A stretch of DNA of 43,082 nt from Candidatus Anaerobiospirillum pullistercoris (GCA_019114785.1 DXEV01000180.1:1-43082); one strand, 5' to 3'. Numbered from the stretch's first letter, positions 7,642 through 17,428 are shown. Notes: generated by a model from the sequence alone, not told the origin. Made by a program: numbers and translations.

Positions 7642-10600
7642 CTAACTACTCCTCGTTGAGCGTGGGTGTAAACGCTTCTTTAAGCTTTGGGGCACATGAC
7701 GCCCTAGCAGCGAAGGAACATGCTCAGAATTAGACTCTATCGCTACGTGCTCTGAGCTTGGTTCAGCTACAGTGCGAGGCTCTGCCTTAAAGGCCTGATC
7801 AGCAGCAAATGCCTGTTCCATAGCCGAAACATCTGCCCCAGCTGGTACCACAGCGTTCTCAGCTGGTATCACCGTAGTCTCTGTTGCTACCACAGTAGCT
7901 CCTACAGTAGCTCCCACTTCACGCTCTTGCTCGGCAGCAGCACGAATACGATTGCGCACATTTAGCTTTAAGCTGCGCTTAGCCTGATGCTCACTGTCCC
8001 CCGTCTCGTGTTCACTGACAGCTTTCCCTTGCACCGGACGGCTAGAGGCCTGACTTATAGCTTGTGATCTATTGTTGGCTGCTGACACTGCAATCACAGG
8101 ATCTTGAGCCTTTGGTTGTACCTGAGAGGCTAGCTGCGCTTTAGACTGCAGATGCGCCTTGACACGAGCTTGAGCTTGGGCTGCTAATTTCTCCATCTGC
8201 GTCACAGCCTCTTGGGTCTCTGCTTGAGCTTCAGCTATAGCCTTAGCGTGAGCCTGAGCTTGGGCAACTTGCTTTGAGTGCTCTAAATCCAATTCTTTTT
8301 GCGCTTGCTCTATACGCGCACGACGCTCAGTCACCGTAAGACGCAATTTCTTACGTGGACGCTCTTCTGTTGGTGCAGACTCTGTTGCTATAGGCTCAGA
8401 CTTAACAGTCTTAACAGAGGAGCTCTGTTCTGTATTGGTAATCGCAATAGCAGTAGTAGTCCCCGCTGCTACTTTCTGATCCTCAATTGCTTGAGCAGCA
8501 CTTGCCGTAACAGGTTTTATTGGAGCTAGCTCTTTACCGGAGGAAGCTTCGCTTACGGTCACTTTGGACTCAGGCTTGTTAGTAGCAGTAGCAACAGCAG
8601 CAGTAGTAACAGTCTCTAGCTTATGCGACTGTAATGTCGTTACGGCCTCTTTTGCCTCCTCTTGCGATACCGCAGTACTGAGTATAGGTGCAGGTGCAGA
8701 AATGGCTACTGTGTGCAGATTCTCTGTAGTAATACTACCGGATCTGCTAGCGGCTTTTAACATTTGGCCGGTGGTCTTTGCTGCTTTGTCATGTGCAGTA
8801 TCTATATTAGCACTAGCTATGGCATTAGCAGCATTGTCTACCTTGTTCTTTATCACTGTGCCAGCTTTTATTTCTGCCTCAGATACAGGAACTTTGGCAG
8901 TAGTAGCAGCAGCAGTAGCAGTAGCAGCAGGAACTGCAGCCTGTGCAGGCCCCTTGGCAAGCTGAGCCTTGGACTGAGCAGCGGCATTCGCTGCGGCAGT
9001 CGCAGCAGCTGCAGCAGCTGCGGCCGCAGCTTGTTGTTCTTGCAGGCGACGACGATTTTTTAAGGTGCTCAGCAGCTTAGCTTTGTTATCAATAACCTCA
9101 CTTGGTGATACAGACATTGGTCGCACAGGGGTCAGTACCGGAGCTGGACGACGTGAGGCTCTTGGAGCTACAGCCTTTGCCCCTGTAGGTTGATTATTAG
9201 CCCCAGAACTTGGCTGTACAGCTTTATTCGCTGTAGCTGTCCGTGGTGCCTTAGTCACCGCTAAAGCACTTAGAGGCACTTGAGCTGATACCGGCTCAGT
9301 ATTCTCTGGCAGCGGTGCACTTGGTGCAGCGCGCGTCACGATCTTAGTATTGGCATCAGGAGTAGTAGGTTGTACCGGCACAGCAGAACGCGACTCACTG
9401 ACCGTAGCCACATGAGTTTCACCACCAGCAGCGGAGCGCACCACTAAAGCACTAGTTTGTGGCTTAGCCTTTTCCAAGATCCCCAGATCACGGCCCGTCA
9501 ATGTAGATGAGGCTGCTGTACGCGAAGTTGCCCCAGTGGTAGTGGCAGCAGTAGTAGTAGTAGTAGAGGTCGAAGCAGTAACTGTATTAGCAGTGGTCGT
9601 AGCGGCAGCACCGCCTTCAGGCACACTCACTTCCTTACCCGTGGCCACACTAAAGAGCTGGAGAGAGCCTTGAGCAGGCACACTCTTCGTCATGGTGCCT
9701 GACTTCGTAGCCATAGCACTACGCTCGCTTTGTGGGGCGGGCGCTGTCATTGGCTTAGAGTCAGTATTAGCAGCAGCTAAAGTAGTTGCAGCCGAGCTGG
9801 CTCCGCCACCAGCCCCCACTATTTGTAAGACAGGTGCAGCTGCAGCATTACTGATCTCAATGTGACCTGAACCAGTACTGGCCATAGTAGGTTGCAGATC
9901 AACAGTGTTTGCTACTGGCTCCTGATGCTGCTGTTGAGGGGCGGGCGCTGCCATTGCGCTCTTTACTTGAGGCGCATTAACAGGAGCAACTGAAGCAGTC
10001 TTTTGAGCTGGGGCTTGGGCAGCTGCGCTTGCAGGTGCAGCTGCGCTAGCGGTAGCAGGGGCTGCGGCCACTGGTGTAGTAGCAACTGAGGTTCTAGCTC
10101 CGGTGGCTGCATTGCTAATAGTCAGACCACTACTGCCGCTAGCCATCAAATTACGTGGTGCAGCAGGGGTTAAAACTAAGCCTCCACCTAAGATGTTATT
10201 GGAAGAAGCATTCAGCTCAGCCACTGGAATATTGATGTTGAGAGGAGCGCTTTGGTACAGATAGCTCTCCAAACGAGCTTGGGCGTTATCTTGAGCACTC
10301 GTCTGCAAGGTAGCTAACAGCACATAATCAGAATCTGCGTTGGCATTAGAGGTATGGCTACCGCCAGTTTCTAAACCACTACGGAGCGAGGCGTTAGGCG
10401 ACTTAAGAGGAGTAGCCGCTGTACTTGTCTTAGCAGCTTTTGGTGCCTTACGATTGAGACCTTGTTCATTCTCTACAGCAGCGGCTGCAGCTGCGGCCAC
10501 CTGAGCGCCAGGGGCAGTAAAGACACCAACACGTGGCTTAGTGGTGCCAGTGGTATCTTGCTGAGAGGCATTTGCAGATGATGAAGCAGCACGAGCAGCA

Positions 10601-13329
10601 CTGGCACTCTTACCCGTATTTGCAGGTAAGGTCTGCTGCTCCATAGCATTGCGCTTAGCTGCAGTGACGACGGCCAGAGATGCTGCTTGTGACTCTTGCA
10701 GCTCGTCTGCACTTACATTTGGCACAGCAGCACTGTCACGCGCTGTGTCCATAAGCTGTCCCTGAGATCGATCTGCTCTAAGGGACTGTTGCGCCATGGA
10801 GCCTGCTGCAACCTGTCTGGCGGCACGCTGTTTATTACGCTCTTCAAGAGCACTGGCAGTAGTGATCACGTCAGATCCCAGCTGCGCTAAGGCCTCGGCT
10901 ACGGTGAGACCGGCACCAATAAAGTCGTTTTGACTGATCTTATCTAAAGACTGCACGTTAGGAATCACACTATCAGATAGCACATCGCTCTCAGCGTCAG
11001 ACGACTCCAGAGCTTTAACCTCGTTTTGCCCACTAGGAACAGCTGCAGCGCTCTTCTCAGTGGCTGGCACAGCGCTTTGCGCCACCTTAGCGGCACCAGA
11101 TGCACCTGCTAATGCTGATGAAGAAACGGCAACGGCTGCATTTGCAGCAGCGACATTGGCGGCTGGAGCAGCATTCACCGGAGCCGCTGTAGCTACACCT
11201 CTGAGCGCAGCTGAGCGTACCGGATCTTGAGCCATTCCACCCTGCTGGGCTTGGCCCATGGCACTGCCCATAGCATTGGCTGCCTGAGCAGCTTCCACAT
11301 GGCCACTAGGCTGTGACATCGCCGCTGGCAGCTGCTGAGCCATTGCAGGAGAAACACCGGCCGCAGCTGCGGCTGCAGCTGCACTTGCGGCTGCAGCATT
11401 AGGTGCTGCTGGTACAACAGCACTAGGCGTAGCTTTAGCCGCCAAGGCTGCTTGCACTGTGGCAGGCTTAATCTCTTTAGGCTGATTTTCAGTATTGCTA
11501 GCACGAATAGGCTGAGGATCACGCTCACCTAACAAGCTACGTAAATTATTTTCATGGAAAGTAGCAGTAAAGCGTGAGTGTTCCACGTAGCTGGCCGTAT
11601 CCATAAAGCCCTCTACCGAGAACAGTGGACGGCTTTGCATTGGTGGCTCAGTTTCCAGCACAAAGCTGTAACTGATCAGATCACGGCGATAGGCATTGGT
11701 ATTTTCCGGATGGGTAAAGAGCTCTTTAACATGGGATTGGAACGTTACCCACACGTGTAGCAGCTCAAGATTATCCTGCCATGATTGGCCCTCACTAGAC
11801 TCAGAGCTAGCTGTATTAGTGCTCTGGTCTTGGCCTTGGTCTTGAGCTGGGCTAACAGAACCGTCTTGGCCAGCTGTCTGCTCACTACTAGTTTGCTCTT
11901 GCGGCGCAGCAACATCAGGCTCTTGAGCACTTTCCTGTAGCTCTATGGTCTGAGCGCTAGTAGAGGTCTCTTCTGCGCTAACAGCTTGGCTATCATCCGA
12001 ACCATTAACAGGGCTAGCCTGTAATTGCTCACTAGGATAGGCACTCTCTAAGCGTGAAGCAGCCTCATAAGCAGCACTGGTTTCTGGTGACACGCCAGTT
12101 AAAGCGGCAAAAGATGGGGCACTAGCCGCATCACGAGGTGGCTTAGGCTCAGGTAAATCCTCTTCAGGAACTAAAGCGGCAGGCTCAATATTTCTAGCTG
12201 CATTAGTGCCAATAGGCTCCTCTAAAGACAGGCTTTCGTCTTGGCGGGCCTGATTTAACATCGAGGCAAAACTGCCTCCTTCTCCTGTCCCTGCACCCGC
12301 CTGCTGTAAATGCTCTCCCTGTGATGGCTTACGTGCATGTGAACTATGCTCTAACACATCGAGTAAGTCGCTGACCTTAGAACCGGCCAGCTGTAATTGC
12401 TCTAAATCTGGCTCAGACTCAGAGGCTAGATCATAAATCTGAGGCGTCGCACCTGAGCTACGTGGAGCTGGGGTGGCTCCAAGATCCAGATCATCAGTCA
12501 GTGATAAAGAAGGCTCTCCTTTAAAGCTAGGATTTTGTGACCGCTTAAAAACGGCAGGGTTTAAGGTAGGCTCTCCCAGAGAATCAGCCAAGGCTTGCTG
12601 CTGCGATTGCTGACGTGCAGCTCGCAGGTTGAGAGGGTTATCGTAGGAATTTAAATGCAGAGAGCGGTTACGATTAACGGCTTTCTTGTTGCGTGGTCGC
12701 GCATAAGTAGGACTAGCACTGCCAGCCATTTCACTTTCATTCAGTGGGAAGATCGGCTGGTTGTCGGCTAGTTCGCTATCTGAGGCGCGAGCAGCGGCAG
12801 CGGTACGAGCCGTGGCATCAGCTGACAGCACTGGCTCCTTATCGTCGACGCGCAGATCGATATTCGCAAAGCTATTTTGGGCATCCAGCTGTGGCTCTTG
12901 GTCATAGCTGCGATTACGGCCTTTACGCCCACGCTTGCTCTGGCTGTGACGCTTCTTAGGAGACGAAGTGATCTCTTCAGGGATCACGCTATAGCCTTGC
13001 TCAGTGTAATTGGTTTGCTTGTGCGGCTTAGTCAGCAATAAAAAGAGGATAAAACAGAATAAAAAGCCAATAATGGCAGCACCCATGCCCAATAAATGGC
13101 CAAGATTGACTGGAGGCAGTTGCTCTAAGTCCACTCCTAAGTCTTGCAGTAAAGCAACGACCTTTTTGGGAAAAGCGATAGCAGCGGCCAATGGCACATT
13201 AGCCAGCAGCAAAGTCACTACACCAAACTTAAAGGTGCGTCGCCACAGGCAGCTCAGCAAGCCGAAAACAAAGAGGGTAGCGCCAAAATATGACAAAATG
13301 GCATCTACCGAGGCTACATAATCAATCAT
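7642..13329 (-). CDS. Giant Ala-rich low-complexity membrane-anchored protein
   Basis: An 1895-residue protein, not recognised. Residues 1-100 hold three hydrophobic segments (about 10-28, 35-53 and 80-100). A basic stretch (KKRHSQSKRGRKGRNR) follows, so the remainder is probably cytosolic. Nearly everything after that is Ala/Ser/Thr/Gln-rich and predicted disordered, with poly-Ala and poly-Thr runs. Two islands look ordered: about 513-604 (ELLHVWVTFQSHVKELF ... YVEHSRFTATFHENNL) and about 996-1050 (DSDYVLLATLQTSAQDNAQA ... LNINIPVAELNAS). Near 1620-1720 there is a charged, coiled-coil-like Lys/Glu/Gln/Ala stretch. The C-terminus is basic. The DNA carries trinucleotide tracts. No enzyme motif or carrier domain was found. 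It is the first gene of a coupled unit with the PPTase. A cell-envelope or pole-organising scaffold is one guess. The uninterrupted 5.7-kb frame itself argues that it is a real gene. Confidence 0.82.
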   Translation of the reverse strand: MIDYVASVDAILSYFGATLFVFGLLSCLWRRTFKFGVVTLLLANVPLAAAIAFPKKVVALLQDLGVDLEQLPPVNLGHLLGMGAAIIGFLFCFILFLLLTKPHKQTNYTEQGYSVIPEEITSSPKKRHSQSKRGRKGRNRSYDQEPQLDAQNSFANIDLRVDDKEPVLSADATARTAAAARASDSELADNQPIFPLNESEMAGSASPTYARPRNKKAVNRNRSLHLNSYDNPLNLRAARQQSQQQALADSLGEPTLNPAVFKRSQNPSFKGEPSLSLTDDLDLGATPAPRSSGATPQIYDLASESEPDLEQLQLAGSKVSDLLDVLEHSSHARKPSQGEHLQQAGAGTGEGGSFASMLNQARQDESLSLEEPIGTNAARNIEPAALVPEEDLPEPKPPRDAASAPSFAALTGVSPETSAAYEAASRLESAYPSEQLQASPVNGSDDSQAVSAEETSTSAQTIELQESAQEPDVAAPQEQTSSEQTAGQDGSVSPAQDQGQDQSTNTASSESSEGQSWQDNLELLHVWVTFQSHVKELFTHPENTNAYRRDLISYSFVLETEPPMQSRPLFSVEGFMDTASYVEHSRFTATFHENNLRSLLGERDPQPIRASNTENQPKEIKPATVQAALAAKATPSAVVPAAPNAAAASAAAAAAAAGVSPAMAQQLPAAMSQPSGHVEAAQAANAMGSAMGQAQQGGMAQDPVRSAALRGVATAAPVNAAPAANVAAANAAVAVSSSALAGASGAAKVAQSAVPATEKSAAAVPSGQNEVKALESSDAESDVLSDSVIPNVQSLDKISQNDFIGAGLTVAEALAQLGSDVITTASALEERNKQRAARQVAAGSMAQQSLRADRSQGQLMDTARDSAAVPNVSADELQESQAASLAVVTAAKRNAMEQQTLPANTGKSASAARAASSSANASQQDTTGTTKPRVGVFTAPGAQVAAAAAAAVENEQGLNRKAPKAAKTSTAATPLKSPNASLRSGLETGGSHTSNANADSDYVLLATLQTSAQDNAQARLESYLYQSAPLNINIPVAELNASSNNILGGGLVLTPAAPRNLMASGSSGLTISNAATGARTSVATTPVAAAPATASAAAPASAAAQAPAQKTASVAPVNAPQVKSAMAAPAPQQQHQEPVANTVDLQPTMASTGSGHIEISNAAAAPVLQIVGAGGGASSAATTLAAANTDSKPMTAPAPQSERSAMATKSGTMTKSVPAQGSLQLFSVATGKEVSVPEGGAAATTTANTVTASTSTTTTTAATTTGATSRTAASSTLTGRDLGILEKAKPQTSALVVRSAAGGETHVATVSESRSAVPVQPTTPDANTKIVTRAAPSAPLPENTEPVSAQVPLSALAVTKAPRTATANKAVQPSSGANNQPTGAKAVAPRASRRPAPVLTPVRPMSVSPSEVIDNKAKLLSTLKNRRRLQEQQAAAAAAAAAATAAANAAAQSKAQLAKGPAQAAVPAATATAAATTAKVPVSEAEIKAGTVIKNKVDNAANAIASANIDTAHDKAAKTTGQMLKAASRSGSITTENLHTVAISAPAPILSTAVSQEEAKEAVTTLQSHKLETVTTAAVATATNKPESKVTVSEASSGKELAPIKPVTASAAQAIEDQKVAAGTTTAIAITNTEQSSSVKTVKSEPIATESAPTEERPRKKLRLTVTERRARIEQAQKELDLEHSKQVAQAQAHAKAIAEAQAETQEAVTQMEKLAAQAQARVKAHLQSKAQLASQVQPKAQDPVIAVSAANNRSQAISQASSRPVQGKAVSEHETGDSEHQAKRSLKLNVRNRIRAAAEQEREVGATVGATVVATETTVIPAENAVVPAGADVSAMEQAFAADQAFKAEPRTVAEPSSEHVAIESNSEHVPSLLGRHVPQSLKKRLHPRSTRSS
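9551..9566. repeat. GTA trinucleotide tract inside the giant gene
   Basis: Five consecutive GTA triplets (ACT on the coding strand) encode part of a poly-Thr run. A related GCA/GTA mixed tract lies at 8897-8930. Slippage would add or remove whole codons. Confidence 0.6.
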
Positions 13330-13790
13330 TGGAAAAACGACACTGGCCTACGTCTTAATAGCAGGTTCTAGCTCACCTAAAAAGCCGCAGAACTGCTTAC
13401 AGGGTATGGGATGCAGAGCAAGCACTCTGAAAAAGGAATAGAGTAAAAAGAAAAACCGACACTCTGGGTGTAAAGGTTAATCAAATGAGCACGTTGCGTA
13501 CCAAGATCTATGCAATGCGTACTAATAACCACTTTTGAATATACACCAAAAAAGCATCAAGCACCCACCCTAAACACAACCAGCACAACATAGCCCACCA
13601 AGAGAGCATTTGCGCCTCCCTATTTCTAACCACAAGCCAAGAGTCGGTTAAAATATCCAAGCCTCCAAGGGCGACACGCTGTGAGCACTATCATCTGCCT
13701 TCTTTGCAAGGTCAAGCGGCTTGAGTTCTAAAGCTCCAGCCCACCCCAAACTTGCAGCATATGTGTTTTCGGACTTTGAGCGAGATCAAC
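13330..13790. other. Divergent intergenic region between giant gene and lgt
   Basis: About 460 bp with no gene seen. It must hold the outward promoters of both genes. The only plausible element toward lgt is GGTTAAAATAT at 13646-13656 (TAAAAT at 13649-13654), without a clear -35. No strong hairpin was noticed. Confidence 0.4.
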
Positions 13791-14585
13791 ATGTTTATTT
13801 GGGACGGAGATCCTGTGGCTTTGCGCCTCGGCCCAGTGCTCTTTCGCTGGTACGGATTACTATTTGCCGGTGGTTTTATCATTGGCTACTTCATGATGTA
13901 CGCTATGTTTAAGCGCGCCAAATACAATACCGACGATCTAGATCGCATGCTGATCTATATCTTCTTAGGCACGCTGATCGGAGCTCGTTTGGCTCACTGT
14001 CTGATCTACGAACCTGATTTCTACCTCAGCAATCCACTAGAGATCCTCTACATCTGGAAAGGCGGTCTCGCCAGCCATGGTGGTACTCTCGGTGTGGTGC
14101 TGGCCTTCTTTATCTTTATCAAACGCTCAAAGAAATATAGCTTCTTTGAAATTGCGGACATGCTCACCGTACCGATCGCCTTGGTCTGTACCTTTATCCG
14201 TATCGGCAATTTCATGAACTCAGAGATCTTAGGCAAGCCAACCTATGGTGACTTTGGTGTGATCTTTGCCCGCTTAGGAGAAGACTTCCCACGCTACCCT
14301 GCGCAGCTTTTTGAAGCCGGTGCCTACTTTGCCACCTTCATCATTCTGACCATACTCTACTTTGTGTGGCAGCGTCGTCCACGTGGCTTTATGCTGGGAT
14401 TGTTGCTATTTCTGATCTACACCGCCCGCTTCTTTATCGAGCCATTTAAGGAGGAACAAGCCGATTACTCCACCCACATGGCTCTCAATGTAGGACAGCT
14501 TTTGAGCATACCATTCATCATTGGTGCCCTACTCATAATGCTGATCTCTTGGCTCTATGCTCGTAAACAAGCGCAAAAGCATTAA
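13791..14585 (+). CDS. lgt: Prolipoprotein diacylglyceryl transferase
   Basis: A 264-residue integral membrane enzyme that transfers diacylglycerol from phosphatidylglycerol to the lipobox cysteine of prolipoproteins at the inner membrane. Starting at M-F-I-W-D-G-D, the protein shows GPVLFRWYGLLF, SHGG with His96 (E. coli H103), the Lgt signature RIGNFMNSE with Arg137 (E. coli R143), RYPAQLFEA, and TARFFIEPFKE near the last helices. About seven hydrophobic segments are visible. The frame extends upstream to an ATG at 13752, but family alignment and the natural beginning favour 13791; the ribosome-binding site there (GCGAGA) is weak. glmU follows in the same direction after 179 bp; in E. coli the neighbour is thyA, which is absent here. 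Confidence 0.95.
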   Translation: MFIWDGDPVALRLGPVLFRWYGLLFAGGFIIGYFMMYAMFKRAKYNTDDLDRMLIYIFLGTLIGARLAHCLIYEPDFYLSNPLEILYIWKGGLASHGGTLGVVLAFFIFIKRSKKYSFFEIADMLTVPIALVCTFIRIGNFMNSEILGKPTYGDFGVIFARLGEDFPRYPAQLFEAGAYFATFIILTILYFVWQRRPRGFMLGLLLFLIYTARFFIEPFKEEQADYSTHMALNVGQLLSIPFIIGALLIMLISWLYARKQAQKH

Positions 14586-14635
14586 TAACCACAGCTGCTG
14601 ACTATTGAACAGCTTTGGCCTATTTTAGCCACGTT

Positions 14636-14669
14636 GCCCCCTTTGGCATTGTGCATGCCTTTTGGGGGC
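14636..14669. repeat. Hairpin between lgt and glmU
   Basis: GCCCCC (14636-14641) pairs with GGGGGC (14664-14669), and inside it GGCA (14645-14648) pairs with TGCC (14656-14659), with a pyrimidine internal loop. No T-run follows on the plus strand, so it looks like an mRNA structure or a weak terminator ahead of the glmU leader. Confidence 0.45.
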
Positions 14670-14764
14670 GATAAGATCGGCTTTAGAGACTCCGGCGCTA
14701 CCCACTTGCTCGTTGTGCTGGTGGAGCCTTGGACAGTCCAATTCTATTAAGGAGCTTTTCTTAT

Positions 14765-16153
14765 ATGTCTCTGGAAGTTATTGTCTTAGCAGCTGGTCTG
14801 GGTAAGCGTATGCACTCAGATCTGCCAAAAGTACTCCACCAAGTGGCGCGCCAACCAATGCTGTTCCATGTGCTACGCACCGCAAACAGCCTTAATCCTA
14901 GTAAAATCCACGTGGTGCTTGGACACCAAAGCCAATTGGTCGCCGAGGCTATTGAGCAATCCTTAGAGCCAGAGCTGCGCTCTAAACTCACACTTTGCAT
15001 CCAGAGCCAACAGCTGGGTACAGCTCATGCCGTACAACAGGCTCTACCTAACGTCGATCCTCATAGCCAAGTAATTGTGCTTTACGGTGACACCCCTCTG
15101 ACTCCAAAGGCTGATTTAGAAAATCTGCTTGAGGCCTTAAAAGCCAACTCCATGAGCTTGCTCACCGCTGTTGTGGACAATCCATTTGGCTATGGCCGTA
15201 TTATTCGCAACGACTTAGACCGTATTGCCTGCATCGTTGAAGAAAAAGATGCCACCCCAGAGCAAAAGGCCATCAAAGAAATCAACACCGGCATGATCGC
15301 CACCACTGGTGAGCTGTTACAAGAGTTCATCCCACAGATCCAGAACCAAAACGCTCAGCAAGAGTACTACCTGACTGATCTAGCCGGTCTCTTAGTACAG
15401 GCAGGACGTGCCGTGGGCTTAGTGCACGCTACCGCTCCTGAGTTACTGGCAGGCGTGAACAACAAACTGCAACTTTCCCAAGTTGAGCGCATTTACCAAG
15501 AGCAGCAAGCCAATCGCCTCATGATGGACGGCCTCACCCTCGCTGATCCAAAGCGCTTTGATCTGCGTGGTGAGCTAACCTTTGGTAAAGACTGCTTTAT
15601 CGACACTAATGTCATCATCGAAGGCAAGGTCGTCTTAGGTGATCACGTCTCTATTGGTACCGGCTGCGTCTTAAAGGACGTGACCATTGGTGATCGCTCC
15701 GAGATCTCTCCTTACACCGTGATGGAAAAATCAGAGCTCAAGCGTCATACCACCATTGGCCCATTTGCTCGTCTGCGTCCTGGCAATGTGCTCGAGGATG
15801 AAGTGCACATTGGTAACTTCGTGGAAGTAAAGAACAGCCATATCGAAGAAGGCACCAAGTCTGGTCACTTAACTTACATCGGTGATAGTGACATCGGTGC
15901 AGGCACTAACATCGGTGCTGGTACAATTACCTGTAACTACGACGGTGCTAATAAACACCGTACCACCATTGGTAAAAACGTCTTTATTGGCTCTGATACC
16001 CAGCTGGTAGCTCCTGTGACTGTAGAAGATGGCGCTACTGTCGGTGCAGGTGCTACTGTCACCCGTACTGTGCCAGCTAACGCTCTCTTTGTGACCCGTG
16101 CCCAGCCTCGCATTCTGCCAGGCTACCAACGCCCAACCAAGAAAAAGAAGTAG
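14765..16153 (+). CDS. glmU: Bifunctional GlcNAc-1-P uridyltransferase / GlcN-1-P acetyltransferase
   Basis: A 462-residue enzyme (E. coli 456) making UDP-GlcNAc for peptidoglycan and lipopolysaccharide. The N-terminal nucleotidyltransferase domain begins LEVIVLAAGLGKRMHSDLPK and carries LYGDTPL. The C-terminal left-handed beta-helix has the hexapeptide repeats and the acetyltransferase residues in ARLRPGN, VEVKNS, HLTYIGD and CNYDGANKHRT. The start at 14765 is favoured over 14729 because AAGGAG lies at 14749-14754 and the family begins exactly there. It is 179 bp downstream of lgt. In E. coli glmS follows glmU, but here a long non-coding region follows. Confidence 0.97.
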   Translation: MSLEVIVLAAGLGKRMHSDLPKVLHQVARQPMLFHVLRTANSLNPSKIHVVLGHQSQLVAEAIEQSLEPELRSKLTLCIQSQQLGTAHAVQQALPNVDPHSQVIVLYGDTPLTPKADLENLLEALKANSMSLLTAVVDNPFGYGRIIRNDLDRIACIVEEKDATPEQKAIKEINTGMIATTGELLQEFIPQIQNQNAQQEYYLTDLAGLLVQAGRAVGLVHATAPELLAGVNNKLQLSQVERIYQEQQANRLMMDGLTLADPKRFDLRGELTFGKDCFIDTNVIIEGKVVLGDHVSIGTGCVLKDVTIGDRSEISPYTVMEKSELKRHTTIGPFARLRPGNVLEDEVHIGNFVEVKNSHIEEGTKSGHLTYIGDSDIGAGTNIGAGTITCNYDGANKHRTTIGKNVFIGSDTQLVAPVTVEDGATVGAGATVTRTVPANALFVTRAQPRILPGYQRPTKKKK

Positions 16154-16195
16154 TAGCCCCAAGGCCTAAGCCTTAAGCTTCACTCTTCTCAATGA

Positions 16196-16243
16196 CCCCA
16201 TGCTCTTTCCTGCTTTGCGCAAGCTGGCAGGAGAGGGCTGGGG
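16196..16243 (+). terminator. Strong hairpin after glmU
   Basis: CCCCA-TG-CTCTTTCCTGC pairs with GCAGGAGAGGG-C-TGGGG (16227-16243), giving about 16 pairs with two G-U pairs, one small internal bulge and a 13-base loop. It lies 43 bp past the glmU stop. There is no T-run, so if it ends transcription it may need Rho; it could also protect the mRNA 3' end. Confidence 0.45.
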
Positions 16244-16270
16244 CCCTATCGGGCCCTATCGAGCCCTATT
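16241..16270. repeat. Three tandem 10-bp repeats
   Basis: GGGCCCTATC occurs twice in direct succession, followed by the variant GAGCCCTATT. Each of the first two units contains the palindrome GGGCCC. They begin inside the 3' arm of the hairpin just upstream. Confidence 0.6.
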
Positions 16271-16886
16271 CCTGCTAAATCCCTTCACAGCAACTGTCCT
16301 TGCTTCACCCCAGCAAACCCAACTCAGCTGAGCCTACCAAAACCTGATTCGACGTGCGTGCACCGTGCATATATAAGCAAAAGCACAGATATAGGTCACA
16401 AACGCTAACTTTAGCTGTTTATTTCCGTGCCTTATGCGATTTTACGCACCATTTGTGCACACTACGTAAAAAATTTCTTACACGCCTTGCGTATCAAAAA
16501 GTAGACAAGAGTGTATACAAGCAGCCGCGTCACAGCGCGCTTCTGAGCCCACCAAGGCTGCACCTTAGTTTTGTCGCTGCTCAACTATTGTGCAAGATAG
16601 TTGTATACCCATTTTGGACAGCCAAGCCTTTATGGAGCTGCTTTGCCGCATCTTTCTATGCTTCCAATGCACTCCTTGCCCTATCCACCATGGTGCAACA
16701 AGCCACTCACAGCTAAATATTCTGGCCGCTAAAACCAGTCCACCACGTCATGAAAGCAATGATTTTTCTACCTTTTGCCCATTATTGCACCACAAATAAG
16801 CACCAATAGAGTTTCAGATTGAGTAATCTCATCCAGCAGTCCCATGCACCGCTACGCATCAAACTGTGCTGATATGGATGCAAATT

Positions 16887-16918
16887 TGCTAGAATGGGCA
16901 CGCTAATTTTTGCCATTC
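16887..16918 (+). promoter_or_regulatory. Candidate extended -10 promoter plus hairpin
   Basis: TGC-TAGAAT at 16887-16895 matches an extended -10 element. GAATGGGCA (16892-16900) and TGCCATTC (16911-16918) can form a stem overlapping the predicted start of transcription. A transcript from here would have a leader of about 530 bases before the symporter gene. No good -35 was seen. Confidence 0.3.
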
Positions 16919-17428
16919 TCTCACTTGAGTGTGATATGAGCGCAAAACAAATATAGCGAGCTCAGACGCTTTTTCTCTGATGTTGAGTTGTTTGCATTTC
17001 TGAAAAAAGTGGATACTTTTTTATATGCGCACAATTTTAGGGCGTCTGGCTGCTCTTTTCCTCTAACTTCCAAAAGCCCAACGAACTAACTGAATGTGTG
17101 CTTAATGTCAGTTTCAGGCCTAACACTAAGATCATGGCCCTTTGCTGCTCTCAATTAGCACCATACTTCAACCAAATACACAGGTCTCTTGGATAAGGAC
17201 ACTTAATAACGGAAATATTGGCTCTATGCTCTGACGCTGCTTCTCTGTATATCTGGACATACGCAAACTCGACAGCACAAGGTTTTCTCTGCCTAAGACA
17301 GCAGAAAGCTCAGGCCTCTCTCGAGCCGTGCAGACCCTTTTTAACCGCAATCAGAACTATGTAGGACGGCAATTCCTCCTCTGAAAAATCTGAAAAAAGA
17401 GACAACAGGGGGCCCTTGCCGTAAATTG

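Larger units (their letters stand above)
16154..17428. other. Long non-coding region glmU to symporter
   Basis: About 1.27 kb without a credible gene. The open frames present (for example 16354-16716) have no ribosome-binding site and a composition unlike the real genes. Seen in it are the post-glmU hairpin, the 10-bp repeats, a small hairpin CAACTAT/ATAGTTG at 16582-16603, an extended -10 at 16887-16895, and a hairpin GAATGGGCA/TGCCATTC at 16892-16918 directly after it. It could hold a small RNA or a long regulated leader for the symporter gene. Confidence 0.45.

Noticed and set aside
8299-9063. Plus-strand frames opposite the giant gene
   Set aside because: They are antisense shadows of the trinucleotide-rich coding sequence (Ser/Cys/Ala runs), and none has a start signal.
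12560-12600. ADSLGEP in the giant protein as a carrier-protein phosphopantetheine site
   Set aside because: Only a short DSL match; the surrounding sequence is Gln/Ala-rich and lacks the four-helix carrier pattern.
16354-16716. 120-residue plus-strand frame in the glmU-symporter gap
   Set aside because: No ribosome-binding site, odd composition (many His, Tyr, Cys, basic residues), and no family resemblance; it looks like chance in a non-coding region.
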